Source: Anisodus tanguticus (taxonomy: Eukaryota; Streptophyta; Magnoliopsida; Solanales; Solanaceae). Taken from it: 64,000 nucleotides of DNA. The first letter of the stretch is position 1, and each line of letters opens with the position of its first letter. The stretch lies in contig CM067555.1 of assembly GCA_034509755.1 (NCBI GenBank), positions 25,432,142 through 25,496,141 of the forward strand. Reading direction: 5' to 3'. The notes beneath the pieces are model-generated. The model ran no database searches, was not told the origin of the DNA, and saw only the letters and a program-made list of their open reading frames with translations. This document shows positions 25,401-39,887 of this stretch, in pieces. A program made the translations under genes and the position numbers.

Positions 25401-28400
25401 CTCTCTCTTAAAGAACCCATCCCTTTTTTCTCTCCTTGATTTCGTCTGCCACCTTGCCTATTTTTCTCCTCCTCCTACACACATACATGAAGACCTTGAA
25501 TGGAACCCATTGCAAAGTTTCATAATCAATTCGACTTAAAAGAGTAGTAAAGATAAATCGAGGTGTGTTGTGTGTGAGACCCGAACGAAGAAATGATTTG
25601 ACATGGTATTAGGAGAACGAAGTGTTATAGGAGTGATTTAAGGAATCGCAAATTAGAAACTACGCTGAAGATTCAATAATCTAACACAAGGTCTAACTTC
25701 AAACGAGCACAACCCTCAAGATATAAAATGTTAGAATTTAAGTTTGGTGCAGTGTCACACTTTTTTATACTATCATATAACATTGACATGCTGTAGCGAT
25801 TAAAAGCCAACATTCTTCAATTTTTTTTATTTGTGTCGTAAGAAAGATAAACACTATTTCCCCCTTTTTCCTCTCTATCTCTCTCCTTCAAACCCTCCGT
25901 CTTTTCCTCTCTCTTAAAGAACCCATCCCTTTTTTCTCTCCTTGATTTCGTCTCGCCACCTTGCCTATTTTTCTCTCCTCCTCCTACACACACATGAAGA
26001 AGACCTTGAATGGAACCCATTGCAAAGTTTCATAATCAATTCGACTTAAAAGAGTAGTAAAGATAAATCGAGGTGTGTTGTGTGTGAGACCCGAACGAAG
26101 AAATGATTTGACATGGTATTAGGAGAACGAAGTGTTATAGGAGTGATTTAAGGAATCGCAAATTAGAAACTACGCTGAAGATTCAATAATCTAACACAAG
26201 GTCTAACTTCAAACGAGCACAACCCTCAAGATATAAAATGTTAGAATTTAAGTTTGGTGCAGTGTCACACTTTTTTATACTATCGATAATAACATTGACA
26301 TGCTGTAGCAGATTAAAAGCCAACATTCTTCAATTTTTTTTATTTGTGTCGTAAGAAAGATAAACACTATTTCCCCCTTTTTCCTCTCTATCTCTCTCCT
26401 TCAAACCCTCCGTCTTTTCCTCTCTCTTAAAGAACCCATCCCTTTTTTCTCTCCTTGATTTCATCTGCCAACCTGCCTATTTTTCTCCTCCTCCTACACA
26501 CATACATGAAGACCTTGAATGGAACCCATTGCAAAGTTTCATAATCAATTCTGACTTAAAAGAGTAGTAAAGATAAATCTGAGGTGTGTTGTGTGTGAGA
26601 CCCGAACGAAGAAATGATTTGACATGGTATTAGGAGAACGAAGTGTTATAGGAGTGATTTAAGGAATCGCAAATTAGAAACTACGCTGAAGATTCAATAA
26701 TCTAACACAAGGTCTAACTTCAAACGAGCACAACCCTCAAGATATAAAATGTTAGAATTTAAGTTTGGTGCAGTGTCACACTTTTTTATACTATCAGATA
26801 ACATTGACATGCTCAGCAGCGTATTAAAAGCCAACATTCTTCAATTTTTTTTATTTGTGTCGTAAGAAAGATAAACACTATTTCCCCCTTTTTCCTCTCT
26901 ATCTCTCTCCTTTAAACCCTCCGTCTTTTCCTCTCTCTTAAAGAACCCATCCCTTTTTTCTCTCCTTGATTTCGCCTGCCACCTTGCCTTGCCTATTTTT
27001 CTCCTCCTCCTACACACATACATGAAGACCTTGAATGGAACCCATTGCAAAGTTTCATAATCAATTCTGACTTAAAAGAGTAGTAAAGATAAATCTGAGG
27101 TGTGTTGTGTGTGAGACCCGAACGAAGAAATGATTTGACATGGTATTAGGAGAACGAAGTGTTATAGGAGTGATTTAAGGAATCGCAAATTAGAAACTAC
27201 GCTGAAGATTCAATAATCTAACACAAGGTCTAACTTCAAACGAGCACAACCCTCAAGATATAAAATGTTAGAATTTAAGTTTGGTGCAGTGTCACACTTT
27301 TTTATACTATCAGATAACATTGACATGCTGTAGCAGATTAAAAGCCAACATTCTTCAATTTTTTTTATTTGTGTCGTAAGAAAGATAAACACTATTTCCC
27401 CCTTTTTCCTCTCTATCTCTCTCCTTCAAACCCTCCGTCTTTTCCTCTCTCTTAAAGAACCCATCCCTTTTTTCTCCTTGATTTCGTCTGCCACCTTGCC
27501 TATTTTTCTCCTCCTCCTACACACATACATGAAGACCTTGAATGGAACCCATTGCAAAGTTTCATAATCAATTCTGACTTAAAAGAGTAGTAAAGATAAA
27601 TCTGAGGTGTGTTGTGTGTGAGACCCGAACGAAGAAATGATTTGACATGGTATTAGGAGAACGAAGTGTTATAGGAGTGATTTAAGGAATCGCAAATTAG
27701 AAACTACGCTGAAGATTCAATAATCTAACACAAGGTCTAACTTCAAACGAGCACAACCCTCAAGATATAAAATGTTAGAATTTAAGTTTGGTGCAGTGTC
27801 ACACTTTTTTATACTATCAGATAACATTGACATGCCGTAGCAGATTAAAAGCCAACATTCTTCAATTTTTTTTATTTGTGTCGTAAGAAAGATAAACACT
27901 ATTTCCCCCTTTTTCCTCTCTATCTCTCTCCTTTAAACCCTCCGTCTTTTCCTCTCTCTTAAAGAACCCATCCTTTTTTCTCCTTGATTTCGTCTGCCAC
28001 CTTGCCTATTTTTCTCCTCCTCCTACACACATACATGAAGACCTTGAATGGAACCCATTGCAAAGTTTCATAATCAATTCTGACTTAAAAGAGTAGTAAA
28101 GATAAATCTGAGGTGTGTTGTGTGTGAGACCCGAACGAAGAAATGATTTGACATGGTATTAGGAGAACGAAGTGTTATAGGAGTGATTTAAGGAATCGCA
28201 AATTAGAAACTACGCTGAAGATTCAATAATCTAACACAAGGTCTAACTTCAAACGAGCACAACCCTCAAGATATAAAATGTTAGAATTTAAGTTTGGTGC
28301 AGTGTCACACTTTTTTATACTATCAGATAACATTGACATGCTCTAGCAGATTAAAAGCCAACATTCTTCAATTTTTTTTATTTGTGTCGTAAGAAAGATA

Positions 28401-31400
28401 AACACTATTTCCCCCTTTTTCCTCTCTATCTCTCTCCTTTAAACCCTCCGTCTTTTCCTCTCTCTTAAAGAACCCATCCCTTTTTTCTCTCCTTGATTTC
28501 GTCTGCCACCTTGCCTATTTTTCTCCTCCTCCTACACACATACATGAAGACCTTGAATGGAACCCATTGCAAAGTTTCATAATCAATTTTGACTTAAAAG
28601 AGTAGTAAAGATAAATCTGAGGTGTGTTGTGTGTGAGACCCGAACGAAGAAATGATTTGACATGGTATTAGGAGAACGAAGTGTTATAGGAGTGATTTAA
28701 GGAATCGCAAATTAGAAACTACGCTGAAGATTCAATAATCTAACACAAGGTCTAACTTCAAACGAGCACAACCCTCAAGATATAAAATGTTAGAATTTAA
28801 GTTTGGTGCAGTGTCACACTTTTTTATACTATCAGATAACATTGACATGCTGTAGCAGATTAAAAGCCAACATTCTTCAATTTTTTTTATTTGTGTCGTA
28901 AGAAAGATAAACACTATTTCCCCCTTTTTCCTCTCTATCTCTCTCCTTTAAACCCTCCGTCTTTTCCTCTCTTAAAGAACCCATCCCTTTTTTCTCTCCT
29001 TGATTTCGTCTGCCACCTTGCCTATTTTTCTCCTCCTCCTACACACATACATGAAGACCTTGAATGGAACCCATTGCAAAGTTTCATAATCAATTCTGAC
29101 TTAAAAGAGTAGTAAAGATAAATCTGAGGTGTGTTGTGTGTGAGACCCGAACGAAGAAATGATTTGACATGGTATTAGGAGAACGAAGTGTTATAGGAGT
29201 GATTTAAGGAATCGCAAATTAGAAACTACGCTGAAGATTCAATAATCTAACACAAGGTCTAACTTCAAACGAGCACAACCCTCAAGATATAAAATGTTAG
29301 AATTTAAGTTTGGTGCAGTGTCACACTTTTTTATACTATCGTATAACATTGACATGCTCGTAGCAGATTAAAAGCCAACATTCTTCAATTTTTTTTATTT
29401 GTGTCGTAAGAAAGATAAACACTATTTCCCCCTTTTTCCTCTCTATCTCTCTCTCTTCAAACCCTCCTCTTTTCCTCTCTCTTAAAGAACCCATCCCTTT
29501 TTTCTCTCCTTGATTTCGTCTCGCCACCTTGCCTATTTTTCTCCTCCTCCTACACACATACATGAAGACCTTGAATGGAACCCATTGCAAAGTTTCATAA
29601 TCAATTCGACTTAAAAGAGTAGTAAAGATAAATCGAGGTGTGTGTGTGTGTGAGACCCGAACGAAGAAATGATTTGACATGGTATTAGGAGAACGAAGTG
29701 TTATAGGAGTGATTTAAGGAATCGCAAATTAGAAACTACGCTGAAGATTCAATAATCTAACACAAGGTCTAACTTCAAACGAGCACAACCCTCAAGATAT
29801 AAAATGTTAGAATTTAAGTTTGGTGCAGTGTCACACTTTTTTATACTATCATATAACATTGACATGCTGTAGCAGATTAAAAGCCAACATTCTTCAATTT
29901 TTTTTATTTGTGTCGTAAGAAAGATAAACACTATTTCCCCCTTTTTCCTCTCTATCTCTCTCCTTCAAACCCTCCGTCTTTTCCTCTCTCTTAAAGAACC
30001 CATCCCTTTTTTCTCTCTTGATGATTTCGTCTGCCACCTTGCCTATTTTTCTCCTCCTCCTACACACATACATGAAGACCTTGAATGGAACCCATTGCAA
30101 AGTTTCATAATCAATTCTGACTTAAAAGAGTAGTAAAGATAAATCTGAGGTGTGTTGTGTGTGAGACCCGAACGAAGAAATGATTTGACATGGTATTAGG
30201 AGAACGAAGTGTTATAGGAGTGATTTAAGGAATCGCAAATTAGAAACTACGCTGAAGATTCAATAATCTAACACAAGGTCTAACTTCAAACGAGCACAAC
30301 CCTCAAGATATAAAATGTTAGAATTTAAGTTTGGTGCAGTGTCACACTTTTTTATACTATCAGATAACATTGACATGCCGTAGCAGATTAAAAGCCAACA
30401 TTCTTCAATTTTTTTTATTTGTGTCGTAAGAAAGATAAACACTATTTCCCCCTTTTTCTCTCTATCTCTCTCCTTTAAACCCTCCGTCTTTTCCTCTCTC
30501 TTAAAGAACCCATCCCTTTTTTCTCTCCTTGATTTCGTCTGCCACCTTGCCTATTTTTCTCCTCCTCCTACACACATACATGAAGACCTTGAATGGAACC
30601 CATTGCAAAGTTTCATAATCAATTCTGACTTAAAAGAGTAGTAAAGATAAATCTGAGGTGTGTTGTGTGTGAGACCCGAACGAAGAAATGATTTGACATG
30701 GTATTAGGAGAACGAAGTGTTATAGGAGTGATTTAAGGAATCGCAAATTAGAAACTACGCTGAAGATTCAATAATCTAACACAAGGTCTAACTTCAAACG
30801 AGCACAACCCTCAAGATATAAAATGTTAGAATTTAAGTTTGGTGCAAAGTTGTCACACTTTTTTATACTATCGATAACATTGACATGCTCGTAGCAGATT
30901 AAAAGCCAACATTCTTCAATTTTTTTTATTTGTGTCGTAAGAAAGATAAACACTATTTCCCCTTTTTCCTCTCTATCTCTCTCCTTCAAACCCTCCGTCT
31001 TTTCCTCTCTCTTAAAGAACCCATCCCTTTTTTCTCTCCTTGATTTCGTCTGCCACCTTGCCTATTTTTCTCCTCCTCCTACACACATACATGAAGACCT
31101 TGAATGGAACCCATTGCAAAGTTTCATAATCAATTCTGACTTAAAAGAGTAGTAAAGATAAATCTGAGGTGTGTTGTGTGTGAGACCCGAACGAAGAAAT
31201 GATTTGACATGGTATTAGGAGAACGAAGTGTTATAGGAGTGATTTAAGGAATCGCAAATTAGAAACTACGCTGAAGATTCAATAATCTAACACAAGGTCT
31301 AACTTCAAACGAGCACAACCCTCAAGATATAAAATGTTAGAATTTAAGTTTGGTGCAGTGTCACACTTTTTTATACTATCAGATAACATTGACATGCCGT

Positions 31401-34400
31401 AGCGCATTAAAAGCCAACATTCTTCAATTTTTTTTATTTGTGTCGTAAGAAAGATAAACACTATTTCCCCCTTTTTCCTCTCTATCTCTCTCCTTTAAAC
31501 CCTCCGTCTTTTCCTCTCTCTTAAAGAACCCATCCCTTTTTTCTCTCCTTGATTTCGTCTGCCACCTTGCCTATTTTTCTCCTCCTCCTACACACATACA
31601 TGAAGACCTTGAATGGAACCCATTGCAAAGTTTCATAATCAATTCGACTTAAAAGAGTAGTAAAGATAAATCTGAGGTGTGTTGTGTGTGAGACCCGAAC
31701 GAAGAAATGATTTGACATGGTATTAGGAGAACGAAGTGTTATAGGAGTGATTTAAGGAATCGCAAATTAGAAACTACGCTGAAGATTCAATAATCTAACA
31801 CAAGGTCTAACTTCAAACGAGCACAACCCTCAAGATATAAAATGTTAGAATTTAAGTTTGGTGCAAAGTTGTCACACTTTTTTATACTATCGTATAACAT
31901 TGACATGCCGTAGCAGATTAAAAGCCAACATTCTTCAATTTTTTTTATTTGTGTCGTAAGAAAGATAAACACTATTTCCCCCTTTTTCCTCTCTATCTCT
32001 CTCCTTCAAACCCTCCGTCTTTTCCTCTCTCTTAAAGAACCCATCCCTTTTTTCTCTCCTTGATTTCGTCTGCCACCTTGCCTATTTTTCTCCTCCTCCT
32101 ACACACATACATGAAGACCTTGAATGGAACCCATTGCAAAGTTTCATAATCAATTCGACTTAAAAGAGTAGTAAAGATAAATCCGAGGTGTGTTGTGTGT
32201 GAGACCCGAACGAAGAAATGATTTGACATGGTATTAGGAGAACGAAGTGTTATAGGAGTGATTTAAGGAATCGCAAATTAGAAACTACGCTGAAGATTCA
32301 ATAATCTAACACAAGGTCTAACTTCAAACGAGCACAACCCTCAAGATATAAAATGTTAGAATTTAAGTTTGGTGCAAAGTGTCACACTTTTTTATACTAT
32401 CGTATAACATTGACATGCAGCAGATTAAAAGCCAACATTCTTCAATTTTTTTATTTGTGTCGTAAGAAAGATAAACACTATATCCCCCTTTTCCTCTCTA
32501 TCTCTCTACTTTTAAACCCTCCGTCTTTTCCTCTCTCTTAAAGAACCCATCCCTTTTTTCTCTCCTTGATTTCGTCTGCCACCTTGCCTATTTTTCTCCT
32601 CCTCCTACACACATACATGAAGACCTTGAATGGAACCCATTGCAAAGTTTCATAATCAATTCTGACTTAAAAGAGTAGTAAAGATAAATCGAGGTGTGTT
32701 GTGTGTGAGACCCGAACGAAGAAATGATTTGACATGGTATTAGGAGAACGAAGTGTTATAGGAGTGATTTAAGGAATCGCAAATTAGAAACTACGCTGAA
32801 GATTCAATAATCTAACACAAGGTCTAACTTCAAACGAGCACAACCCTCAAGATATAAAATGTTAGAATTTAAGTTTGGTGCAGTGTCACACTTTTTTATA
32901 CTATCGTATAACATTGACATGCCGTAGCATTAAAAGCCAACATTCTTCAATTTTTTTTATTTGTGTCGTAAGAAAGATAAACACTATTTCCCCCTTTTTC
33001 CTCTCTATCTCTCTCCTTCAAACCCTCCGTCTTTTCCTCTCTCTTAAAGAACCCATCCCTTTTTTCTCTCCTTGATTTCGTCTGCCACCTTGCCTATTTT
33101 TCTCCTCCTCCTACACACACATACATGAAGACCTTGAATGGAACCCATTGCAAAGTTTCATAATCAATTCTGACTTAAAAGAGTAGTAAAGATAAATCTG
33201 AGGTGTGTTGTGTGTGAGACCCGAACGAAGAAATGATTTGACATGGTATTAGGAGAACGAAGTGTTATAGGAGTGATTTAAGGAATCGCAAATTAGAAAC
33301 TACGCTGAAGATTCAATAATCTAACACAAGGTCTAACTTCAAACGAGCACAACCCTCAAGATATAAAATGTTAGAATTTAAGTTTGGTGCATTGTCACAC
33401 TTTTTTATACTATCGATAACATTGACATGCTCAGAGCAGATTAAGCCAACATTCTTCAATTTTTTTTATTTGTGTCGTAAGAAAGATAAACACTATTTCC
33501 CCCTTTTTCCTCTCTATCTCTCTCCTTCAAACCCTCCGTCTTTTCCTCTCTCTTAAAGAACCCATCCCTTTTTTCTCTCCTTGATTTCGTCTGCCACCTT
33601 GCCTATTTTTCTCCTCCTCCTCCTCACACACATACATGAAGACCTTGAATGGAACCCATTGCAAAGTTTCATAATCAATTCGACTTAAAAGAGTAGTAAA
33701 GATAAATCCGAGGTGTGTTGTGTGTGAGACCCGAACGAAGAAATGATTTGACATGGTATTAGGAGAACGAAGTGTTATAGGAGTGATTTAAGGAATCGCA
33801 AATTAGAAACTACGCTGAAGATTCAATAATCTAACACAAGGTCTAACTTCAAACGAGAACAACCCTCAAGATATAAAATGTTAGAATTTAAGTTTGGTGC
33901 AAAGTGTCACACTTTTTTATACTATCGTATAACATTGACATGCTGTAGCAGCAAAAAAGCCAACATTCTTCAATTTTTTTTTATTTGTGTCGTAAGAAAG
34001 ATAAACACTATTTCCCCCTTTTTCCTCTCTATCTCTCTCCTTTAAACCCTCCGTCTTTTCCTCTCTCTTAAACAACCCATCCCTTTTTTCTCTCCTTGAT
34101 TTCGTCTGCCACCTTGCCTATTTTTCTCCTCCTCCTACACACATACATGAAGACCTTGAATGGAACCCATTGCAAAGTTTCATAATCAATTCGACTTAAA
34201 AGAGTAGTAAAGATAAATCCGAGGTGTGTGTGTGTGAGACCCGAACGAAGAAATGATTTGACATGGTATTAGGAGAACGAAGTGTTATAGGAGTGATTTA
34301 AGGAATCGCAAATTAGAAACTACGCTGAAGATTCAATAATCTAACACAAGGTCTAACTTCAAACGAGCACAACCCTCAAGATATAAAATGTTAGAATTTA

Positions 34401-34768
34401 AGTTTGGTGCAGTGTCACACTTTTTTATACTATCATATAACATTGACATGCTGTAGCAGATTAAAAGCCAACATTCTTCAATTTTTTTTATTTGTGTCGT
34501 AAGAAAGATAAACACTATTTCCCCCTTTTTCCTCTCTATCTCTCTCCTTCAAACCCTCCGTCTTTTCCTCTCTCTTAAAGAACCCATCCCTTTTTTCTCT
34601 CCTTGATTTCGTCTGCCACCTTGCCTATTTTTCTCCTCCTCCTACACACATACATGAAGACCTTGAATGGAACCCATTGCAAAGTTTCATAATCAATTCT
34701 GACTTAAAAGAGTAGTAAAGATAAATCTGAGGTGTGTGTGTGTGTGAGACCCGAACGAAGAAATGATT
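19490..34768 (+). repeat. Zone 3: block of CTTAAAGAAC units
   Basis: Unit starts: 19490, 20000, 20512, 21019, 21532, 22042, 22549, 23060, 23566, 24076, 24585, 25092, 25599, 26109, 26620, 27136, 27643, 28149, 28658, 29165, 29675, 30186, 30694, 31205, 31713, 32224, 32730, 33239, 33749, 34259. In 28 of these 30 units the pyrimidine tract reads CTTAAAGAACCC instead of CTTAAACAACCC; the exceptions are at about 20320 and 34070. Outside the block this form occurs only at about 2901 and 13681. CTATCATATAAC is common here (for example near 22215, 23739, 24767, 25265, 25770). The Q-type GGTGCAAAGT form first appears at about 30842. Confidence 0.88.
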
Positions 34769-37700
34769 TGACATGGTATTAGGAGAACGAAGTGTTATAG
34801 GAGTGATTTAAGGAATCGCAAATTAGAAACTACGCTGAAGATTCAATAATCTAACACAAGGTCTAACTTCAAACGAGCACAACCCTCAAGATATAAAATG
34901 TTAGAATTTAAGTTTGGTGCAGTGTCACACTTTTTTATACTATCAGATAACATTGACATGCCGTAGCAGATTAAAAGCCAACATTCTTCAATTTTTTTTA
35001 TTTGTGTCGTAAGAAAGATAAACACTATTTCCCCCTTTTTCCTCTCTATCTCTCTCCTTCAAACCCTCCGTCTTTTCCTCTCTCTTAAACAACCCATCCC
35101 TTTTTTCTCTCCTTGATTTCGTCTGCCACCTTGCCTATTTTTCTCCTCCTCCTACACACATACATGAAGACCTTGAATGGAACCCATTGCAAAGTTTCAT
35201 AATCAATTCTGACTTAAAAGAGTAGTAAAGATAAATCGAGGTGTGTTGTGTGTGAGACCCGAACGAAGAAATGATTTGACATGGTATTAGGAGAACGAAG
35301 TGTTATAGGAGTGATTTAAGGAATCGCAAATTAGAAACTACGCTGAAGATTCAATAATCTAACACAAGGTCTAACTTCAAACGAGCACAACCCTCAAGAT
35401 ATAAAATGTTAGAATTTAAGTTTGGTGCAAGTCACACACTTTTTTATACTATCGATAACATTGACATGCCGTAGCGCATTAAAAGCCAACATTCTTCAAT
35501 TTTTTTTATTTGTGTCGTAAGAAAGATAAACACTATTTCCCCCTTTTTCCTCTCTATCTCTCTCCTTCAAACCCTCCGTCTTTTCCTCTCTCTTAAACAA
35601 CCCATCCCTTTTTTCTCTCCTTGATTTCGTCTCGCCACCTTGCCTATTTTTCTCCTCCTCCTACACACATACATGAAGACCTTGAATGGAACCCATTGCA
35701 AAGTTTCATAATCAATTCGACTTAAAAGAGTAGTAAAGATAAATCCGAGGTGTGTTGTGTGTGAGACCCCGAACGAAGAAATGATTTGACATGGTATTAG
35801 GAGAACGAAGTGTTATAGGAGTGATTTAAGGAATCGCAAATTAGAAACTACGCTGAAGATTCAATAATCTAACACAAGGTCTAACTTCAAACGAGCACAA
35901 CCCTCAAGATATAAAATGTTAGAATTTAAGTTTGGTGCAAAGTGTCACACTTTTTTATACTATCATATAACATTGACATGCTGTAGCATATTAAAAGCCA
36001 ACATTCTTCAATTTTTTTTATTTGTGTCGTAAGAAAGATAAACACTATTTCCCCCTTTTTCCTCTCTATCTCTCTCCTTCAAACCCTCCGTCTTTTCCTC
36101 TCTCTTAAACAACCCATCCCTTTTTTCTCTCCTTGATTTCGTCTGCCACCTTGCCTATTTTTTCTCCTCCTCCTACACACATCCATGAAGACCTTGAATG
36201 GAACCCATTGCAAAGTTTCATAATCAATTCGACTTAAAAGAGTAGTAAAGATAAATCTGAGGTGTGTTGTGTGTGAGACCCGAACGAAGAAATGATTTGA
36301 CATGGTATTAGGAGAACGAAGTGTTATAGGAGTGATTTAAGGAATCGCAAATTAGAAACTACGCTGAAGATTCAATAATCTAACACAAGGTCTAACTTCA
36401 AACGAGCACAACCCTCAAGATATAAAATGTTAGAATTTAAGTTTGGTGCAGTGTCACACTTTTTTATACTATCAGATAACATTGACATGCAGTAGCAGAT
36501 TAAAAGCCAACATTCTTCAATTTTTTTTATTTGTGTCGTAAGAAAGATAAACACTATTTCCCCCTTTTTCCTCTCTATCTCTCTCCTTCAAACCCTCCGT
36601 CTTTTCCTCTCTCTTAAACAACCCATCCCTTTTTTCTCTCCTTGATTTCGTCTGCCACCTTGCCTATTTTTCTCCTCCTCCTACACACATACATGAAGAC
36701 CTTGAATGGAACCCATTGCAAAGTTTCATAATCAATTCTGACTTAAAAGAGTAGTAAAGATAAATCTGAGGTGTGTTGTGTGTGAGACCCGAACGAAGAA
36801 ATGATTTGACATGGTATTAGGAGAACGAAGTGTTATAGGAGTGATTTAAGGAATCGCAAATTAGAAACTACGCTGAAGATTCAATAATCTAACACAAGGT
36901 CTAACTTCAAACGAGCACAACCCTCAAGATATAAAATGTTAGAATTTAAGTTTGGTGCAGTGTCACACTTTTTTATACTATCATATAACATTGACATGCT
37001 GTAGCAGATTAAAAGCCAACATTCTTCAATTTTTTTTATTTGTGTCGTAAGAAAGATAAACACTATTTCCCCCTTTTTCCTCTCTATCTCTCTCCTTCAA
37101 ACCCTCCGTCTTTTCCTCTCTCTTAAACAACCCATCCCTTTTTTCTCTCCTTGATTTCGTCTGCCACCTTGCCTATTTTTCTCCTCCTCCTACACACATA
37201 CATGAAGACCTTGAATGGAACCCATTGCAAAGTTTCATAATCAATTCTGACTTAAAAGAGTAGTAAAGATAAATCTGAGGTGTGTGTGTGTGAGACCCGA
37301 ACGAAGAAATGATTTGACATGGTATTAGGAGAACGAAGTGTTATAGGAGTGATTTAAGGAATCGCAAATTAGAAACTACGCTGAAGATTCAATAATCTAA
37401 CACAAGGTCTAACTTCAAACGAGCACAACCCTCAAGATATAAAATGTTAGAATTTAAGTTTGGTGCAGTGTCACACTTTTTTATACTATCAGATAACATT
37501 GACATGCAGTAGCAGATTAAAAGCCAACATTCTTCAATTTTTTTTTTTTTTTTGTGTCGTAAGAAAGATAAACACTATTTCCCCCTTTTTCCTCTCTATC
37601 TCTCTCCTTCAAACCCTCCGTCTTTTCCTCTCTCTTAAACAACCCATCCCTTTTTTCTCTCCTTGATTTCGTCTCGCCACCTTGCCTATTTTTCTCCTCC

Positions 37701-38492
37701 TCCTACACACACATACATGAAGACCTTGAATGGAACCCATTGCAAAGTTTCATAATCAATTCTCGACTTAAAAGAGTAGTAAAGATAAATCCGAGGTGTG
37801 TTGTGTGTGAGACCCGAACGAAGAAATGATTTGACATGGTATTAGGAGAACGAAGTGTTATAGGAGTGATTTAAGGAATCGCAAATTAGAAACTACGCTG
37901 AAGATTCAATAATCTAACACAAGGTCTAACTTCAAACGCACAACCCCAAGATATAAAATGTTAGAATTTAAGTTTGGTGCAAAGTTGTCACACTTTTTTA
38001 TACTATCGTATAACATTGACATGCTGTAGCAGATTAAAAGCCAACATTCTTCAATTTTTTTTATTTGTGTCGTAAGAAAGATAAACACTATTTCCCCCTT
38101 TTTCCTCTCTATCTCTCTCCTTCAAACCCTCCGTCTTTTCCTCTCTCTCTAAACAACCCATCCCTTTTTTCTCTCTTTGATTTCGTCTCGCCACCTTGCC
38201 TATTTTTCTCCTCCTCCTACACACATACATGAAGACCTTGAATGGAACCCATTGCAAAGTTTCATAATCAATTCGACTTAAAAGAGTAGTAAAGATAAAT
38301 CGAGGTGTGTTGTGTGTGAGACCCGAACGAAGAAATGATTTGACATGGTATTAGGAGAACGAAGTGTTATAGGAGTGATTTAAGGAATCGCAAATTAGAA
38401 ACTACGCTGAAGATTCAATAATCTAACACAAGGTCTAACTTCAAACGAGCACAACCCTCAAGATATAAAATGTTAGAATTTAAGTTTGGTGC

Positions 38493-38507
38493 AAAGTGTC
38501 ACACTTT
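38493..38507. repeat. Extended dyad AAAGTGT-C-ACACTTT, Q form
   Basis: In Q units the segment after GGTGC reads AAAGTGTCACACTTT, which is a perfect inverted repeat with 7-bp arms and a one-base centre. The same form occurs in about 20 units, including those starting at 32224, 33749, 35787, 38853, 41417, 47554, 48067, 50116, 51139, 52162, 57775, 58280, 58801, 61860, 62881 and 63390. A sister form, AAAGTTGTCACACTTT, carries an extra T that bulges the left arm. Confidence 0.7.
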
Positions 38508-39361
38508 TTTATACTATCGTATAACATTGACATGCCGTAGCAGATTAAAAGCCAACATTCTTCAATTTTTTTTATTTGTGTCGTAAGAAAGATAAACACT
38601 ATTTCCCCCTTTTTCCTCTCTATCTCTCTCCTTCAAACCCTCCGTCTTTTCCTCTCTCTTAAACAACCCATCCCTTTTTTCTCTCCTTGATTTCGTCTCG
38701 CCACCTTGCCTATTTTTCTCCTCCTCCTACACACATACATGAAGACCTTGAATGGAACCCATTGCAAAGTTTCATAATCAATTCGACTTAAAAGAGTAGT
38801 AAAGATAAATCCGAGGTGTGTGTGTGTGTGAGACCCGAACGAAGAAATGATTTGACATGGTATTAGGAGAACGAAGTGTTATAGGAGTGATTTAAGGAAT
38901 CGCAAATTAGAAACTACGCTGAAGATTCAATAATCTAACACAAGGTCTAACTTCAAACGAGCACAACCCTCAAGATATAAAATGTTAGAATTTAAGTTTG
39001 GTGCAAAGTGTCACACTTTTTTATACTATCGTATAACATTGACATGCCGTAGCGATTAAAAGCCAACATTCTTCAATTTTTTTTATTTGTGTCGTAAGAA
39101 AGATAAACACTATTTCCCCCTTTTTCCTCTCTATCTCTCTCCTTCAAACCCTCCGTCTTTTCCTCTCTCTTAAACAACCCATCCCTTTTTTCTCTCCTTG
39201 ATTTCGTCTCGCCACCTTGCCTATTTTTCTCCTCCTCCTACACACATACATGAAGACCTTGAATGGAACCCATTGCAAAGTTTCATAATCAATTCGACTT
39301 AAAAGAGTAGTAAAGATAAATCCGAGGTGTGTGTGTGTGAGACCCGAACGAAGAAATGATT

Positions 39362-39887
39362 TGACATGGTATTAGGAGAACGAAGTGTTATAGGAGTGAT
39401 TTAAGGAATCGCAAATTAGAAACTACGCAGAATATTCAATAATACGCAGAAGATTCAATAATCTAACACAAGGTCTAACTTCAAACGAGCACAACCCTCA
39501 AGATATAAAATGTTAGAGTTTAAATTTGGTGCAAAGTGTCACACTTTTTTATACTATCGTATAACATTGACATGCAGAGCATTAAAAGCCAACATTCTTC
39601 AATTTTTTTTATTTGTGTCGTAAGAAAGAAAACACTATTTCCCCCTTTTTCCTCAATATCTCTCTCCTTCAAACCCTCCGTCTTTTCCACTCTCCTAAAC
39701 AACCCATCCCTTTTTTCTCTCCTTGATTTCGTCTCGCCACCTTGCCTATTTTTCTCCTCCTCCTACACACATACATGAAGACCTTGAATGGAACCCATTG
39801 CAAAGTTTCATAATCAATTCGACTTAAAAGAGTAGTAAAGATAAATCCGAGGTGTGTTGTGTGTGAGACCCGAACGAAGAAATGATT
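39362..39887 (+). repeat. Most divergent unit of the array
   Basis: This 526-bp unit has an imperfect 19-bp tandem duplication at 39424-39461 (TACGCAGAATATTCAATAA then TACGCAGAAGATTCAATAA). It also has private substitutions in normally invariant DNA: GAGTTTAAATTT for GAATTTAAGTTT (about 39516), GAAAGAAAAC for GAAAGATAAAC, CCTCAATATC for CCTCTCTATC, and CCACTCTCCTAAAC for CCTCTCTCTTAAAC. It is otherwise Q type (GCAAAGTG, CGTATAAC). It is either an old unit that escaped homogenisation or a poorly resolved consensus. Confidence 0.85.

Noticed and set aside
29336..29680. Longer - strand frame (114 codons) rich in Arg, Lys and Glu
   Set aside because: It is the purine strand of the pyrimidine tract read as protein, giving runs such as RRRRK and REEK. 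It is open only because of chance indels in this unit.
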